Assembly: GCA_963812505.1 (NCBI GenBank)
Contig: CAWEVM010000027.1
Span: 186,001 to 250,000, forward strand
Direction: 5' to 3'
Source of the DNA: JAMXLO01 sp963812505
Lineage (GTDB): Bacteria; Pseudomonadota; Alphaproteobacteria; Acetobacterales; Acetobacteraceae
Length of the DNA: 64,000 nt
Below the pieces are notes generated by a model. The model was given only the letters and a program-made list of their open reading frames with translations. It made no database searches and was not told the DNA's origin. This document shows, piece by piece, positions 24,214 to 33,305 of the stretch. Made by a program: the position numbers and the translations under genes. Numbering within the stretch: position 1 is the first letter of the stretch; the number at the start of each line of letters is the position of its first letter.

Positions 24214-25392
24214 TCACTTCGCCATGCGGGCCTTCAGCGGGTCCTTGACGTTCTCGACCTTGTCGAATTCGACATTCACAAGGCGGCCATCCACCTTCTC
24301 GACCCGGCGGATGTAGACCGTCTGGACGATGTCGCGTGTCTCAGGGTCGATGGAGATGGGTCCGCGCGGGCTCTCCCATGCCATGCCCTTGGCGGCGTCG
24401 ATCAGGTCCTGACCGTCGGCCTTGCCGCCGGTCTTCTCCAGCGCCGCATAGATCAGCCGCATACCGTCGTAGCCGCCGATCGAATAGATGTCGGGGTTGC
24501 GTCCGAATGCCTTATTGTAGGCCGCGACGAACTCCTTGTTCAGCGGCGAGGCGTGATTGTAGTCGTAATGGAACGCCGTGATGGTGCCGATGGCATCATC
24601 GCCCATGCTCTTCAGCGCGTCCTCGAAGGTGATCTCGCCTTGGCCGAGGATCTTGGTGTTCTGCGGCGTGATGCCGCGGCTGGCCAGGGCCTTGCCGATC
24701 GCGGCCGGCTGTGTGCCACCGGGCACGAAGATGAATATGGCATCGGGACTGGCGTCCTTGGCGCGCTGCACGAAGGCGGAGAAGTCTGCATTCGCCACGG
24801 GCATTCTCACCGACCCCACGATCTTGCCGCCGCCTTCCTGGAACGCGCGCTGGAAGGCGGTCTCGGCGTCCAGTCCCGGCCCGTAGTCGGAGACCAGCGT
24901 ATACGCTGTCTTGATGCCGCTCTTGGCCGCCCAGCTGCCGAACGTTTCGTCGATCTCCGGCACCGTGACCGAGGTCCGAGCCAAGTACGGCGATTTGGTC
25001 GTGATGCTCGAGGTGGCGGCGTTCATCACCACCATGAACTTCTTCGCCTGCGCCGACACCTCCGCCGCGGCCAGGGCGTTCGGCGTAAGCGCGAAGCCGG
25101 CCAGGATGTCAGCGCCGTCGCGCACGATCAGCTCCTGCGCCAGGCGCTTGGCGACCTCAGGGGCGATGCCGCCGACGTCCTTGCGGATCACCTCGATCTT
25201 CTTGCCGGCGACCGTGTCGCCGTGCTGCTGCATATACAGCTTGATGCCGTTGTCGAGCTGCACCCCGGTATCGGCGAATTGGCCGGAAAAGGGCAGGATG
25301 ACGCCGATCTTCACCGTCTCCTGTGCATGCACGCCGACAGGTCCGGCGAGCAATGCAAACAGGCCGACGCACAGGGTGACCGCGCGCAACAT
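24214..25392 (-). CDS. Periplasmic substrate-binding protein of the Liv-type importer
   Basis: 392 residues with a Sec signal (LRAVTLCVGLFALLAGPVGVHA) and a periplasmic-binding type I fold beginning VKIGVILPFSGQFADTG. Landmarks include GFALTPNALA, SDYGPGLDAETAF and YDYNHASPLN. This LivK-like subgroup binds amino acids, amides or aromatic acids; the ligand cannot be read from sequence. First gene of the livKH-htrA-livMGF operon. Confidence 0.92.
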   Translation of the reverse strand: MLRAVTLCVGLFALLAGPVGVHAQETVKIGVILPFSGQFADTGVQLDNGIKLYMQQHGDTVAGKKIEVIRKDVGGIAPEVAKRLAQELIVRDGADILAGFALTPNALAAAEVSAQAKKFMVVMNAATSSITTKSPYLARTSVTVPEIDETFGSWAAKSGIKTAYTLVSDYGPGLDAETAFQRAFQEGGGKIVGSVRMPVANADFSAFVQRAKDASPDAIFIFVPGGTQPAAIGKALASRGITPQNTKILGQGEITFEDALKSMGDDAIGTITAFHYDYNHASPLNKEFVAAYNKAFGRNPDIYSIGGYDGMRLIYAALEKTGGKADGQDLIDAAKGMAWESPRGPISIDPETRDIVQTVYIRRVEKVDGRLVNVEFDKVENVKDPLKARMAK

Positions 25393-25722
25393 GAACCCTC
25401 CCGTTGTTCTTCAGTTCTGCTTGGCTTCGAGGATACGGATGGCCCGCGGGCAGGGCAATCGGCTACCGGCCTTCACAGCTCTCCCAGATCGGGCTGATCA
25501 CCGGCGGATTTCTGGCGGGCTCGCCGCGCGCGCTGCTTCGTCGCGGCGATGCGCTTGACTTCCACGATCAAAGGAATTTTCAACTGGCAATCAGGCTGGT
25601 CTTGCTCCGCGGTGGCGGGTTCGGCAGCCACCTTGGCCTGGTTCAGCAAGACCCGAGCCATATGCGCGCGAGATTTCGACGAAAGCATTGGCAGGCGGTT
25701 CTCCTGCGCTGCGAGCCGCGTT
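25393..25722. other. Intergenic region with a possible 71-residue ORF
   Basis: A 330-base gap downstream of ku. A minus-strand frame at 25473-25688 encodes a basic 71-residue peptide (PLIVEVKRIAATKQRARRARQK) of unknown function. It follows ku by 34 bases and could be co-transcribed, but coding support is weak. The rest probably holds the liv promoter. Confidence 0.4.
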
Positions 25723-26601
25723 TCAGGCGCGCTTGCGGGGTGCCTTGGCCGCTGGCCGAGGGACGTCCTTTACCTTGGCCTGCTTGGCCGGCTTCTTCGC
25801 CGCGGCCGGCTTCTCTTCGGCGGTCTCGCCCAGGCTCTTCTTCAGCGCGGCCATCAGATCAATGACGTTGCTGCGATCCGGTTCATCCGGCTCGCTCACG
25901 TCAATGCCCTCGCCCTTCAGTTTTGCCTCGATCATTGCCCGCAGTCGCGTCTCATAGTGATCCTCAAGGTCGGCAGGATCATAGGTCGTGGTCTGGCGAT
26001 CGATCAACTGCTTTGCGAGCTGAACCATCTCGGGATCGGTCTTGATGTCGGCGATGTCGCCGAAGGTAGTGCGCGCGTCGTTGATGTCGCGCTGCTCGTC
26101 CAGGGTGTGCGCGACGAGACCGCCCGGCATCGCGCGCAGTGCGATCGTGCGCTCGCGCTGACCGATCACGACGCGGGCCAGCGCGATGCGGCCGGTCTCC
26201 GCGATCGATTGCAGCAGCACGGCGTAGACATCGCGCCCGGCGTCACCGTCGGGCGCCAGGTAATAGCTGCTGGCGTAGTAGATTGGGTCGATCGAGTTCA
26301 CCTCGACGAACTTGTCGATGGACATCACCGAGGAGCTCTCGACCTTGACGCTTTCGAAATCCGTATCCTCCAGCAGGAGGTACTGGCCCTTCCGGAATTC
26401 GTAGCCCTTCACCAGATCGCGCCGCTGCACTTCCTCTTCGGTATCGGAATCGACCGTCGTCATCTTGATGCGATTTCCGGTCTTCGGATTGATCATGTTG
26501 AACCGGATCGCCGCGCGATCATGCTTGGCGTTCCAGAGCGCGACCGGGCACGACACCAGTGCCAGCCTCAGATGACCACGCCAGATTGGACGCGCTGGCA
26601 T
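25723..26601 (-). CDS. ku: Ku DNA end-binding protein (non-homologous end joining)
   Basis: 292-residue bacterial Ku homodimer subunit that encircles double-strand ends and recruits LigD. It begins RPIWRGHLRLALVSCPVALW, the family N-terminus. The ring-forming core (FRKGQYLLLEDTDFESV, DPIYYASSYYLAPD, ALARVVIGQRERTIALR) follows, then the Lys/Ala/Pro-rich C-terminal tail that binds DNA. LigD is not adjacent. A small hypothetical gene ends 2 nt upstream. Confidence 0.95.
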   Translation of the reverse strand: MPARPIWRGHLRLALVSCPVALWNAKHDRAAIRFNMINPKTGNRIKMTTVDSDTEEEVQRRDLVKGYEFRKGQYLLLEDTDFESVKVESSSVMSIDKFVEVNSIDPIYYASSYYLAPDGDAGRDVYAVLLQSIAETGRIALARVVIGQRERTIALRAMPGGLVAHTLDEQRDINDARTTFGDIADIKTDPEMVQLAKQLIDRQTTTYDPADLEDHYETRLRAMIEAKLKGEGIDVSEPDEPDRSNVIDLMAALKKSLGETAEEKPAAAKKPAKQAKVKDVPRPAAKAPRKRA

Positions 26602-26603
26602 GG

Positions 26604-26885
26604 CTAGGCGGCCCGATACCGCGGGAACCAGGCGCGCCGCGCGCGCAGAGCCTCGGCGGTGTCCTCGGCTTCAGCCTTGTCATCGTCGAGCGCGGTCTCG
26701 ATCCGGGCCAATTGGGTGGCGATCGTCTCCTCGATCTCGGCCAGGGCATCCTCGATGTTCCGACCATAGCCGCCATGCTGCGCGACCCGGGCCTGATGCC
26801 CGGCGACCTTGAGCGCCTGCCGGAGGCGATCAACGTGATCGCCGCTCAAGGTGAACTTATCAGGAACAACATTTTGGTTGTGCAT
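26604..26885 (-). CDS. Hypothetical protein upstream of ku
   Basis: A 93-residue, helix-prone, acidic protein (IEDALAEIEETIATQLARIETALDDDKAEAED) without recognised domain. It ends 2 nt before ku, so the two probably form one transcript. Composition is consistent with a real coding sequence. The function is unknown; a link to DNA-end repair is only contextual. Confidence 0.5.
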   Translation of the reverse strand: MHNQNVVPDKFTLSGDHVDRLRQALKVAGHQARVAQHGGYGRNIEDALAEIEETIATQLARIETALDDDKAEAEDTAEALRARRAWFPRYRAA

Positions 26886-27514
26886 TCACCAACCTTGGGC
26901 AAAGTCGCCTGGGCTGGGAAGACGCGGCTGCGAGAGCCGCACGCGGCTCATCCTGCCATTGTATATTAAGTTGTGGCCATAGATGCCTTGACTCGTCAAA
27001 CTCTTCCTCGGAGACGCTTGGCTTAGGCGCTCTGCGCACAATGGTGTGATAACAGCGGGCTTCGACAGACGGCCGGCTCATCCAGCTTTGGTTGACCGCG
27101 ACTTCTCTGCCGAGCGGGAGCGTCTTCGTTCGAGCTCCTCAGCCTGAACTTCGAGGTCGCTGGCGCGAGCGCACAGGGCCTTCTCCACGAAAGCGTCTGT
27201 CACAAGCTGCGCCACCCGGCGCCAATGGAGGGCGAGCTTCCTCATCATTGACGGGCACTTTGATGTTTCCTGCATTTCTGCCCAGAACCCCGACCCGATC
27301 ATATCCAGGTCGAACGACTGCGTGCGCGGCCGGTTCCTGCGTGCCGGGGAGTTGTTCCGCCTCGCTTGCGGCCAGCAGTTTCGTTTCGGACAAAATCCGA
27401 ACTTCGCGCGAAGCCCATGGATACCCTCTCCGTGAACACTCCGTGGTTCTCACCTTGCCTTCCCCGTGTTGAATTAGAGTTTGCTGCAAGGCACCCGGAG
27501 CAAGGAGGAAACGC
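26886..27514. other. Long intergenic region, possible small ORFs
   Basis: 629 bases without a confident gene. Two short minus-strand frames (27078-27302, 74 residues with KLALHWRRVAQLVTDAFVEK; 26860-27081, 73 residues) are candidates but lack recognisable homology. AT content rises near 26940-26995 and 27440-27480. The latter probably includes the SDR promoter; AAGGAGG lies just before the ATG at 27515. Confidence 0.45.
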
Positions 27515-28246
27515 ATGGAACGCCTGAAAGGGAAAGTCATACTGATCAGCGGCGGCGCTCGTGGCCAAGGCGCGGCCGAAGCGCGCCTGTTCTCCGCAGA
27601 AGGAGCGCGCGTGGTGATCGGCGACGTGCTTGAGGCCGAAGGTCGCCGACTTGCATCCGAACTCGGCTCTTCCGCGGTCTTCGTGAAGCAGGATGTGACG
27701 CAGGAAGCGGACTGGCAGACGGCGGTGAACGCCGCGGAGAAGTTGGGCGGCCTGCATGGCCTCGTCAACAACGCCGGCATCTTCCAGCCGCGCACCCTGA
27801 TGGAGACCGATGCCGAACTGTTCGAGCGCCACATGCAAGTCAATCAGCTCGGCTGCTTCCTCGGCATGAAAGCTGTGGTGCCCGCAATGGAACGGTCGGG
27901 TGGCGGCTCGATCGCCAACATATCATCCGTTGCCGGCCTGCGTGGATCACCTGGAGCAATCGCGTACAGCGCCACCAAGTGGGCGCTGCGTGGCATGACA
28001 AAGGCGGCCGCCGTCGACCTGGCGCCGCGACGCATTCGGGTGAACTCCGTGCATCCCGGTCCGATCGACACCGAGATGCTGAAGGTCCGCACGCCGGAAC
28101 AGAACCAGCAACGCCTGCAACTGGTGCCGATGCGGCGCATGGGAACCGCTGATGAGGTTGCGCAGCTCGTGTTGTTCCTGCTCTCCGACGAGAGCGGCTA
28201 CATCACCGGCGCTGAGGTTGCGATCGATGGAGGTGCCACCGTGTAG
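27515..28246 (+). CDS. Short-chain dehydrogenase/reductase, classical type
   Basis: 243-residue NAD(P)-dependent oxidoreductase. Cofactor motif SGGARGQGAA, NNAGI, catalytic Ser in ISSVAG, catalytic YSATK and the C-terminal GAEVAIDGGATV. All catalytic residues are present, unlike the SDR at 10060. It is closest in form to hydroxysteroid-dehydrogenase-like SDRs; the substrate is unknown. AAGGAGG upstream of ATG 27515 supports the start. Confidence 0.93.
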   Translation: MERLKGKVILISGGARGQGAAEARLFSAEGARVVIGDVLEAEGRRLASELGSSAVFVKQDVTQEADWQTAVNAAEKLGGLHGLVNNAGIFQPRTLMETDAELFERHMQVNQLGCFLGMKAVVPAMERSGGGSIANISSVAGLRGSPGAIAYSATKWALRGMTKAAAVDLAPRRIRVNSVHPGPIDTEMLKVRTPEQNQQRLQLVPMRRMGTADEVAQLVLFLLSDESGYITGAEVAIDGGATV

Positions 28247-28257
28247 CTACGGTACGC

Positions 28258-28530
28258 TCATGGCGACGTACTGTTCTCCCAAGTTCGAACAGCAGCCTCG
28301 GCTGCCCGCATCGCTCGAACGGAGGAAGGTGCGTCGCCATGACGTGCTGACTCGGGTGGGTCGCCAGGGCGCCAGACGGTCCAATCCCAGCCGTCACCAC
28401 TGGGCAACTGCTCCACGAGCAAATGATACCGCTCGCCGCTGCGTCCACCGATGACGGCTGCGTATAAGGATTCGTCCACTTTGCGCCATAGCTGACGCAT
28501 GACCGCCTGACCCTCATTGCTGGTGGTCAT
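28258..28530 (-). CDS. Hypothetical protein
   Basis: A 90-residue protein (RYHLLVEQLPSGDGWDWTVWRPGD, SSVRAMRAAEAAVRTW) with a composition typical of real small soluble proteins. No named family was recognised. Convergent with the preceding SDR and divergent from ppa. Confidence 0.55.
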   Translation of the reverse strand: MTTSNEGQAVMRQLWRKVDESLYAAVIGGRSGERYHLLVEQLPSGDGWDWTVWRPGDPPESARHGDAPSSVRAMRAAEAAVRTWENSTSP

Positions 28531-28640
28531 GCCTAACGGATGCGGCTTGCAATTACGTTACGTGAACGGACTGAAGAGCGTTGTGTGGCCTGTACGACGC
28601 GATGAATGCTACGGTGCGTACGCTTCATGGAGAGAGCCCG

Positions 28641-29162
28641 ATGGATGTCAGCAAGATCCCGACCGGTCGTGCACCGCCAGGCGACATCTTCGTGGTGGTC
28701 GAGATCCCGCAGGGATCAGCGGTGAAATACGAAGTGGACAAGGAGTCGGGCGCGATCTTTGTCGATCGGTTCCTGTTCACCGCGACGGCCTATCCATCCG
28801 CTTACGGCTTCATTCCCGGCACGCTCGCCGAGGATGGCGACCCTGCCGATGCACTGGTGCTGATACCGGCCCAGGTGGTGCCCGGCGCGGTGATCCGGGC
28901 TCGACCGATCGGCATGCTCCGCATGGAGGACGAGAAGGGGCCTGACGAGAAGATCATCTGCGTGCCGCATGACCGGGTGCACCCGCAATACAGCGGTATC
29001 GACAGCATCGAAGACCTGCCGCCCATCACCCGCTCGGCGATCGAGCATTTCTTCGAGCGCTACAAGGACCTCGAGCCAGACAAATGGGTGAAGGTCAACG
29101 GCTGGGCCGGCAAGGCGGAGGCCGAAGACACGATCCGCCAGGCAATCGCCGCGGCAAAGTGA
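28641..29162 (+). CDS. ppa: Inorganic pyrophosphatase
   Basis: Hydrolyses pyrophosphate to phosphate, pulling biosynthetic reactions forward. 173 residues, normal for family I. Active-site landmarks: EIPQGSAVKYEVDKESG, AYPSAYGFIPGT and the Asp cluster GDPADALVL, then the C-terminal AEAEDTIRQAI. ATG at 28641 has GGAGAG upstream; the upstream Met at 28581 is unsupported. Confidence 0.95.
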   Translation: MDVSKIPTGRAPPGDIFVVVEIPQGSAVKYEVDKESGAIFVDRFLFTATAYPSAYGFIPGTLAEDGDPADALVLIPAQVVPGAVIRARPIGMLRMEDEKGPDEKIICVPHDRVHPQYSGIDSIEDLPPITRSAIEHFFERYKDLEPDKWVKVNGWAGKAEAEDTIRQAIAAAK

Positions 29163-29187
29163 CGCGCTCTCCGCGATAGGCCCGAAC

Positions 29188-29634
29188 TCACCGCCGAGCG
29201 TGCAAGTGAACGATCGGCTGGGCGGTGTCGTCGGCGATCATCTCGGCGACGAAGCGGCGGTGGCAGGTCATCGGATCCTGCTCGAAGCAAAGCAGGCATA
29301 CGCGCCGCTCGCGCGCCAGAACCTTCGCCTGCGCCAACTCGGCCTGCGCCCGGTCCGAGCGCATGTGCTCGCGGAAGATCGGCTCCATCCGCTCCGGATG
29401 ACCGGCGCGTACCGCATCGCGGCCGGGCTTTGGCGTCCCCAGACCCTGGAGATGTACATAGGCGATGCCGCTGGCGTCCAGCCCGGCAGCGAGCTGGCGC
29501 TTTGAGAAACCGGGCTTGCGCGACTGCGGCACGGCACGGACGTCCACCAGCAGCTTCACGCCTGCCGCCTTCAACTCGGCCAGCACATCGTCGATCGTGC
29601 ACCCCTCATAGCCGATGGTGAGCAGGTCAGGCAT
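29188..29634 (-). CDS. DUF488 family protein
   Basis: 148-residue DUF488 protein. It starts LLTIGYEGCTIDDVLAEL and carries LVDVRAVPQSRKPGFSK and the Cys-rich CLLCFEQDPMTCHR, all diagnostic. The molecular function of the family is unknown. It lies 3 nt downstream of a lipoprotein gene in a nudC-lipoprotein-DUF488 minus-strand cluster. Confidence 0.9.
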   Translation of the reverse strand: MPDLLTIGYEGCTIDDVLAELKAAGVKLLVDVRAVPQSRKPGFSKRQLAAGLDASGIAYVHLQGLGTPKPGRDAVRAGHPERMEPIFREHMRSDRAQAELAQAKVLARERRVCLLCFEQDPMTCHRRFVAEMIADDTAQPIVHLHARR

Positions 29635-29637
29635 CGA

Positions 29638-29901
29638 TCAGTAGACCGGCGGCCGGATTGGCTCCACGCCGCCCGGCGGGGCCAGACCTTTCTGCTGCAT
29701 GCACTTCAATGTCGCCTGACGCTTCGCCTCCATCAGGTTCGAACGCGCCGGACCGAGCTGGGTGTAGTCCCCCTGATCGCCGCGATAGATCGACCGGACG
29801 GTGGGATCCTGATCCGCCTCCCGCTCGCACTGCGCCCGCGGGCTGTTGTCCTTGGCGGCGCAGGCGGTGAGCAGGAGCGCAATAACGAGCCAGCCTTTCA
29901 C
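29638..29901 (-). CDS. Small lipoprotein
   Basis: 87 residues with a short hydrophobic leader and lipobox LLTAC (acylated Cys about residue 14). A polar mature part with two further Cys (QCERE, KCMQQK) follows, ending in a Pro-rich tail. GTG start at 29901 overlaps the corrected nudC stop (GTGA), implying translational coupling. Function unknown. Confidence 0.75.
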   Translation of the reverse strand: MKGWLVIALLLTACAAKDNSPRAQCEREADQDPTVRSIYRGDQGDYTQLGPARSNLMEAKRQATLKCMQQKGLAPPGGVEPIRPPVY

Positions 29902-30870
29902 TCGGTCGCCATCCAGTCCTCGATCAGCCGCCGTGCGATGCTGTCGGCGCGTGGCAGCAGGAAGCCGTTCGCCTCGCTGTCACGGATCTGCTCGCGCGAG
30001 AACCAGCGGACATCGAGCATCTCTTCCGGATCGATGGTGATGGCCTCGCTCAGTCCCTCGCCGTAGAAGCCGAGCATGATGTTGCCGGGAAACGGCCAGG
30101 GCTGGCTTGAGTGGGTACTGGACCTCGCCCACCTTGATGCCGGATTCCTCGAACACCTCGCGACGGACCGCCTCTTCCAGTGTCTCCCCCGGTTCCACGA
30201 AGCCGGCCAGCGTGGAGTACATGTTGGAACGCGGGAAGCGCTGCGAATGGCCGAGCAGCGCGTGATCGTCGCGCGTCACCAACATGATCACGGCGGGATC
30301 GGTACGCGGGAAATGCTGCGCCTCGCAGGCGGTGCAGACCATCATGTGGCCCGCAGTGCGCACCTCGCACACGCTGCCGCAAACGCCGCAGAACCGATGG
30401 CGCGCGCGCCAGTGCATCAAGCCACGCGCGTGCGCCAGGATCGACGCCTCCGGCCGCGCCACGCCCCAGCCCACCGAGCGCAGATCGACAAATGTTCCCA
30501 GGTCCTCCGACAGCAACGGCACCGGGTCCTCCGCCGTGCTGATGTCCATCGCGAAGATCGCGAGGCCGTCGTGCAGACCTAGAAATGCCCATGGGCCGCC
30601 TTGCATGCGCAGCGTGTGTGCCATCTCGCCGGAGATGAACACAGCTTCGGGCGCACCATCATTCATCCCGCGCACCAGGTTGCGGTTGCGCCACACCGGT
30701 ACGAACAGCGTGTCGGGGTCGTGCAGTCGCTGTTCGATCCACGCCGAGTCCTCGCGCCGCATCCCGGCACGGTCGAGCGGGCTCGATGAATAGACGTTCG
30801 GGCGACTGGCCAGGATCAATGTCACGGGATGCGCTCGCTGCTTGGGTTCGGCGAGGCGGGACCGTGCCAT
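29898..30870 (-). CDS. nudC: NAD(+) diphosphatase NudC, frameshifted near 30113
   Basis: Nudix hydrolase cleaving NAD(H) to NMN(H) and AMP and removing NAD caps from RNA. N-terminal domain, zinc ribbon (CGVCGSVC and CTACEAQHFPRTDP), Nudix box GFVEPGETLEEAVRREVFEE. After KVGEVQY one extra base in the GGG at 30113-30115 (plus strand) breaks the frame. Removing it restores HSSQPWPFPGNIMLGFYGEG and a normal C-terminus ending at 29898, about 323 residues. The SQPWPFP motif is specific for NudC, so the shift is almost certainly an error or very recent. The start could instead be the GTG at 30822. Confidence 0.9.
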
Positions 30871-30910
30871 GCGGCGGGCAGAGCGGCAACCGCTGTGCTA
30901 CACAGCAGCC

Positions 30911-32059
30911 ATGGCCGACGAAGCCGACAGCTATCTGTCCGCGCAGCTACGCCAATCGGAGCCGACGGTGGCGGTCGGCGCCGTGGTGGCGCTGCGGCTG
31001 TTCGACGTGGCCTATGCGATAGATCTCGCACGTGCGGAGGGGCTGCTCGCCGAGCAGGCACGGACGTCACGTCGCATCCGGCTCAGTGCGACGCCGCCGA
31101 AAGCGATGGCCTTTGGTGTTCCGCCGGTGGCGCTTGAACTCGAACCGGTCAAGCTGGCGCTGGAAGGCGAGGATGTGGCAGCGAGCGCGACCGTCCGGCT
31201 GTATGACTTCGGTGCCGTCACGATTGCGTTGCGCATTCCGATCGTGAATGTGACCTGGGCTAATTTTGTCCGACAGTTGAATGCGGTCGATCGCAGCGTC
31301 ACGGCGGCCGACGATTTGTGGGATCGCTTGCTGAAGCGGGTACGCGAGCTGTTGGGGCCGGCAATGATCCGCGCCGAGGACTCGAGGGTCCAGGAAGACT
31401 ATATCATTGGTGTCGTGCATACGTTTGAGCCGAGGCTGACCGCGGCGGCGTTGCGCGACAGCGTCGATCTGGTGCCGCTGCTGTCCGGTGAGCAGCGTCC
31501 GCTGTCGGACGGCGCGCGGCACGAGCTGCTGCGCCAGCGCTTCTCGTATTACACCGACGATCTGGTGGTGCTGACCTGGGACCGCGCTTTCGTCTACGAG
31601 CCGCGCGGCAACTCCGATGTCCTCGACGTGCTGGAAGTGGCCAACGCCCAGCTGCTGGAGATGCGCTATTACGATGAGCTGCTGGACGATGAACTGCCGC
31701 GCATGTACGACCTGGTGGCGAAGGCACGACGGGCGCGCACGTTGCTGGCATCGCGTCGGTTCGCCGGGCTGGCGCGCCGGCTGCACACGCTGGTTGCCGA
31801 AGTCACCGAGCTGACCGAGCGCGTAGACAACGCATTGCAGGTGACCGAGGACGTGTATCTCGCGCGCATCTACGCGTCCGCGCTGGAGTTGTTCCGGGTG
31901 CCTGAGGTGAATGCCGCGGTGGAACGCAAGCTCGCGATCATCCGTGACACGTATTCCGCGCTGTACGACGAGAGCCTGGCCAGTCGGACGGAGCTGATGG
32001 AGTTACTGATCATTGTCCTGATCCTGGCGGAGATCGTCATCGCCCTGGTAAGGCCGTAG
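30911..32059 (+). CDS. RMD1/YagE family protein (DUF155), C-terminal membrane anchor
   Basis: 382-residue homologue of the yeast Rmd1/Sif2 family. Family core: VRLYDFGAVTIALRIP, QRFSYYTDDLVVLTWDRAF and the C-terminal helix (LMELLIIVLILAEIVIAL), which is a single TM segment. The bacterial role is unknown. ATG 30911 is chosen over 30842. It is divergent from nudC and followed after 3 nt by the ureohydrolase gene, so the two are probably co-transcribed. Confidence 0.88.
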   Translation: MADEADSYLSAQLRQSEPTVAVGAVVALRLFDVAYAIDLARAEGLLAEQARTSRRIRLSATPPKAMAFGVPPVALELEPVKLALEGEDVAASATVRLYDFGAVTIALRIPIVNVTWANFVRQLNAVDRSVTAADDLWDRLLKRVRELLGPAMIRAEDSRVQEDYIIGVVHTFEPRLTAAALRDSVDLVPLLSGEQRPLSDGARHELLRQRFSYYTDDLVVLTWDRAFVYEPRGNSDVLDVLEVANAQLLEMRYYDELLDDELPRMYDLVAKARRARTLLASRRFAGLARRLHTLVAEVTELTERVDNALQVTEDVYLARIYASALELFRVPEVNAAVERKLAIIRDTYSALYDESLASRTELMELLIIVLILAEIVIALVRP

Positions 32060-32062
32060 ACG

Positions 32063-32965
32063 ATGACGCTGGTCCCGACTTTCGCTACGGCTCCCGGCTT
32101 TCTTGGCATTTCGCGCAGTGACCCAGCCGCCGAGTTTGTCGTCGCCGGCGTACCTCTGGATATCGGCACCACCAACCGTGCCGGCGCGCGCGACGGTCCG
32201 CACGCCATCCGGCGTGCCAGCCGGATGCTGACCGATGGCGCCCATCCGGAATTCTGGATCGAGCCCGCGACGATGAATCTCGCCGACATCGGCGATCTCC
32301 AACTTGCGCTTGGCGACATACCCGCGAGCCTGCAACTGATCGAGCGACAGGTGGCAGGACTTGGGCATCTGATCGCCCTCGGCGGCGAGCACGGGATAAC
32401 CCTGCCGCTGCTGCGTGCGCTGTCGCGCCGTGTGGGTGCGGGTCTGGGGCTGGTGCATTTCGACGCGCATGTGGACACCTGGCCGGACAATTTCGGTCAG
32501 CGGTACGGGCACGGATCGGTGTTCTATCACGCGATCGAGGAGCGCCTGGTCGAGGCGCGGCGCATGATTCAGATCGGCATCCGCTCGCCGGTGCAGCGCG
32601 AGGTGTGGGATTGGACTGTGGCTCATGGCGTCACCGTGCTGACCGCGCAGGACGTTCACGCGCTCGGACCCGATGCAGTGGCGCAGCGCATCCGCCACGT
32701 AATCGGCGAGGCGCCGGCTTATCTCAGCTTCGATGTGGATGCGTTGGACCCGGCTTTTGCGCCAGGCACTGGCACCCCCGAGATTGGCGGTCTGGCGTCA
32801 TGGCAGGCGCAGGCAATCCTGCGCCGGCTGCGTGGCGTGGCGTTCGCGGGCATGGATGTGGTCGAGGTCGCGCCGGCCTATGACGTTGCGGAGATCACCG
32901 CGCTCGCGGCGGCGACCATTGTATGGGAATACCTCGCGCTGCTCGGGTCCGCGCAGCGTCGATGA
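32063..32965 (+). CDS. speB: Agmatinase-type ureohydrolase
   Basis: Mn-dependent hydrolase of the arginase/agmatinase family, 300 residues. Metal ligands are all visible: GGEHG (His), HFDAHVDT (Asp/His/Asp) and FDVDALDPAFAPGTGTPE (two Asp). The GTGTPE form fits agmatinase or guanidinobutyrase rather than arginase; exact substrate uncertain. A PLP decarboxylase gene follows, consistent with polyamine metabolism. Confidence 0.9.
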   Translation: MTLVPTFATAPGFLGISRSDPAAEFVVAGVPLDIGTTNRAGARDGPHAIRRASRMLTDGAHPEFWIEPATMNLADIGDLQLALGDIPASLQLIERQVAGLGHLIALGGEHGITLPLLRALSRRVGAGLGLVHFDAHVDTWPDNFGQRYGHGSVFYHAIEERLVEARRMIQIGIRSPVQREVWDWTVAHGVTVLTAQDVHALGPDAVAQRIRHVIGEAPAYLSFDVDALDPAFAPGTGTPEIGGLASWQAQAILRRLRGVAFAGMDVVEVAPAYDVAEITALAAATIVWEYLALLGSAQRR

Positions 32966-33305
32966 TATGCCGGCAGCAGTCACCACACCATCGATCATCG
33001 CATGCCTCTCCAACCGTCGCAGTCCCTATATGCGCACTCCTGCTCGGCCGTCGTGGTTGAGCGGCGTCTGACGCATCGCACGTGCCGCGAGCCCCGCACT
33101 GAGCATCTCAGGGGCACAGCAACGACGTAACGCGTCCTTTTCGTCTGGCCGGTCCAAGCGTGGGGCCGGGGTCGTTAGGGAGTCGCCTATGTTCGCTGAA
33201 CGGTTCGCGGCGATGCGAAGTCCTCGCAGCACCGTCTGAGTCTGTCGCCGCGGCGTTATCGCGCGGCGACACGTCTGTATTCCCCAGCCTGCGAGGGATT
33301 TCGTG
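32966..33305. other. Intergenic region with a GC-rich hairpin
   Basis: 340 bases without a gene. Near 33240-33272 TGTCGCCGCG and CGCGCGGCGACA form an inverted repeat with an A/T-containing loop, about 35 bases before the decarboxylase start. It could be a weak terminator of the ureohydrolase transcript or a leader hairpin. No T-run follows. Confidence 0.5.

Noticed and set aside
24553..25497. 314-codon ORF antisense to the substrate-binding protein
   Set aside because: Shadow of a gene with signal peptide and binding-protein fold; no motifs of its own.
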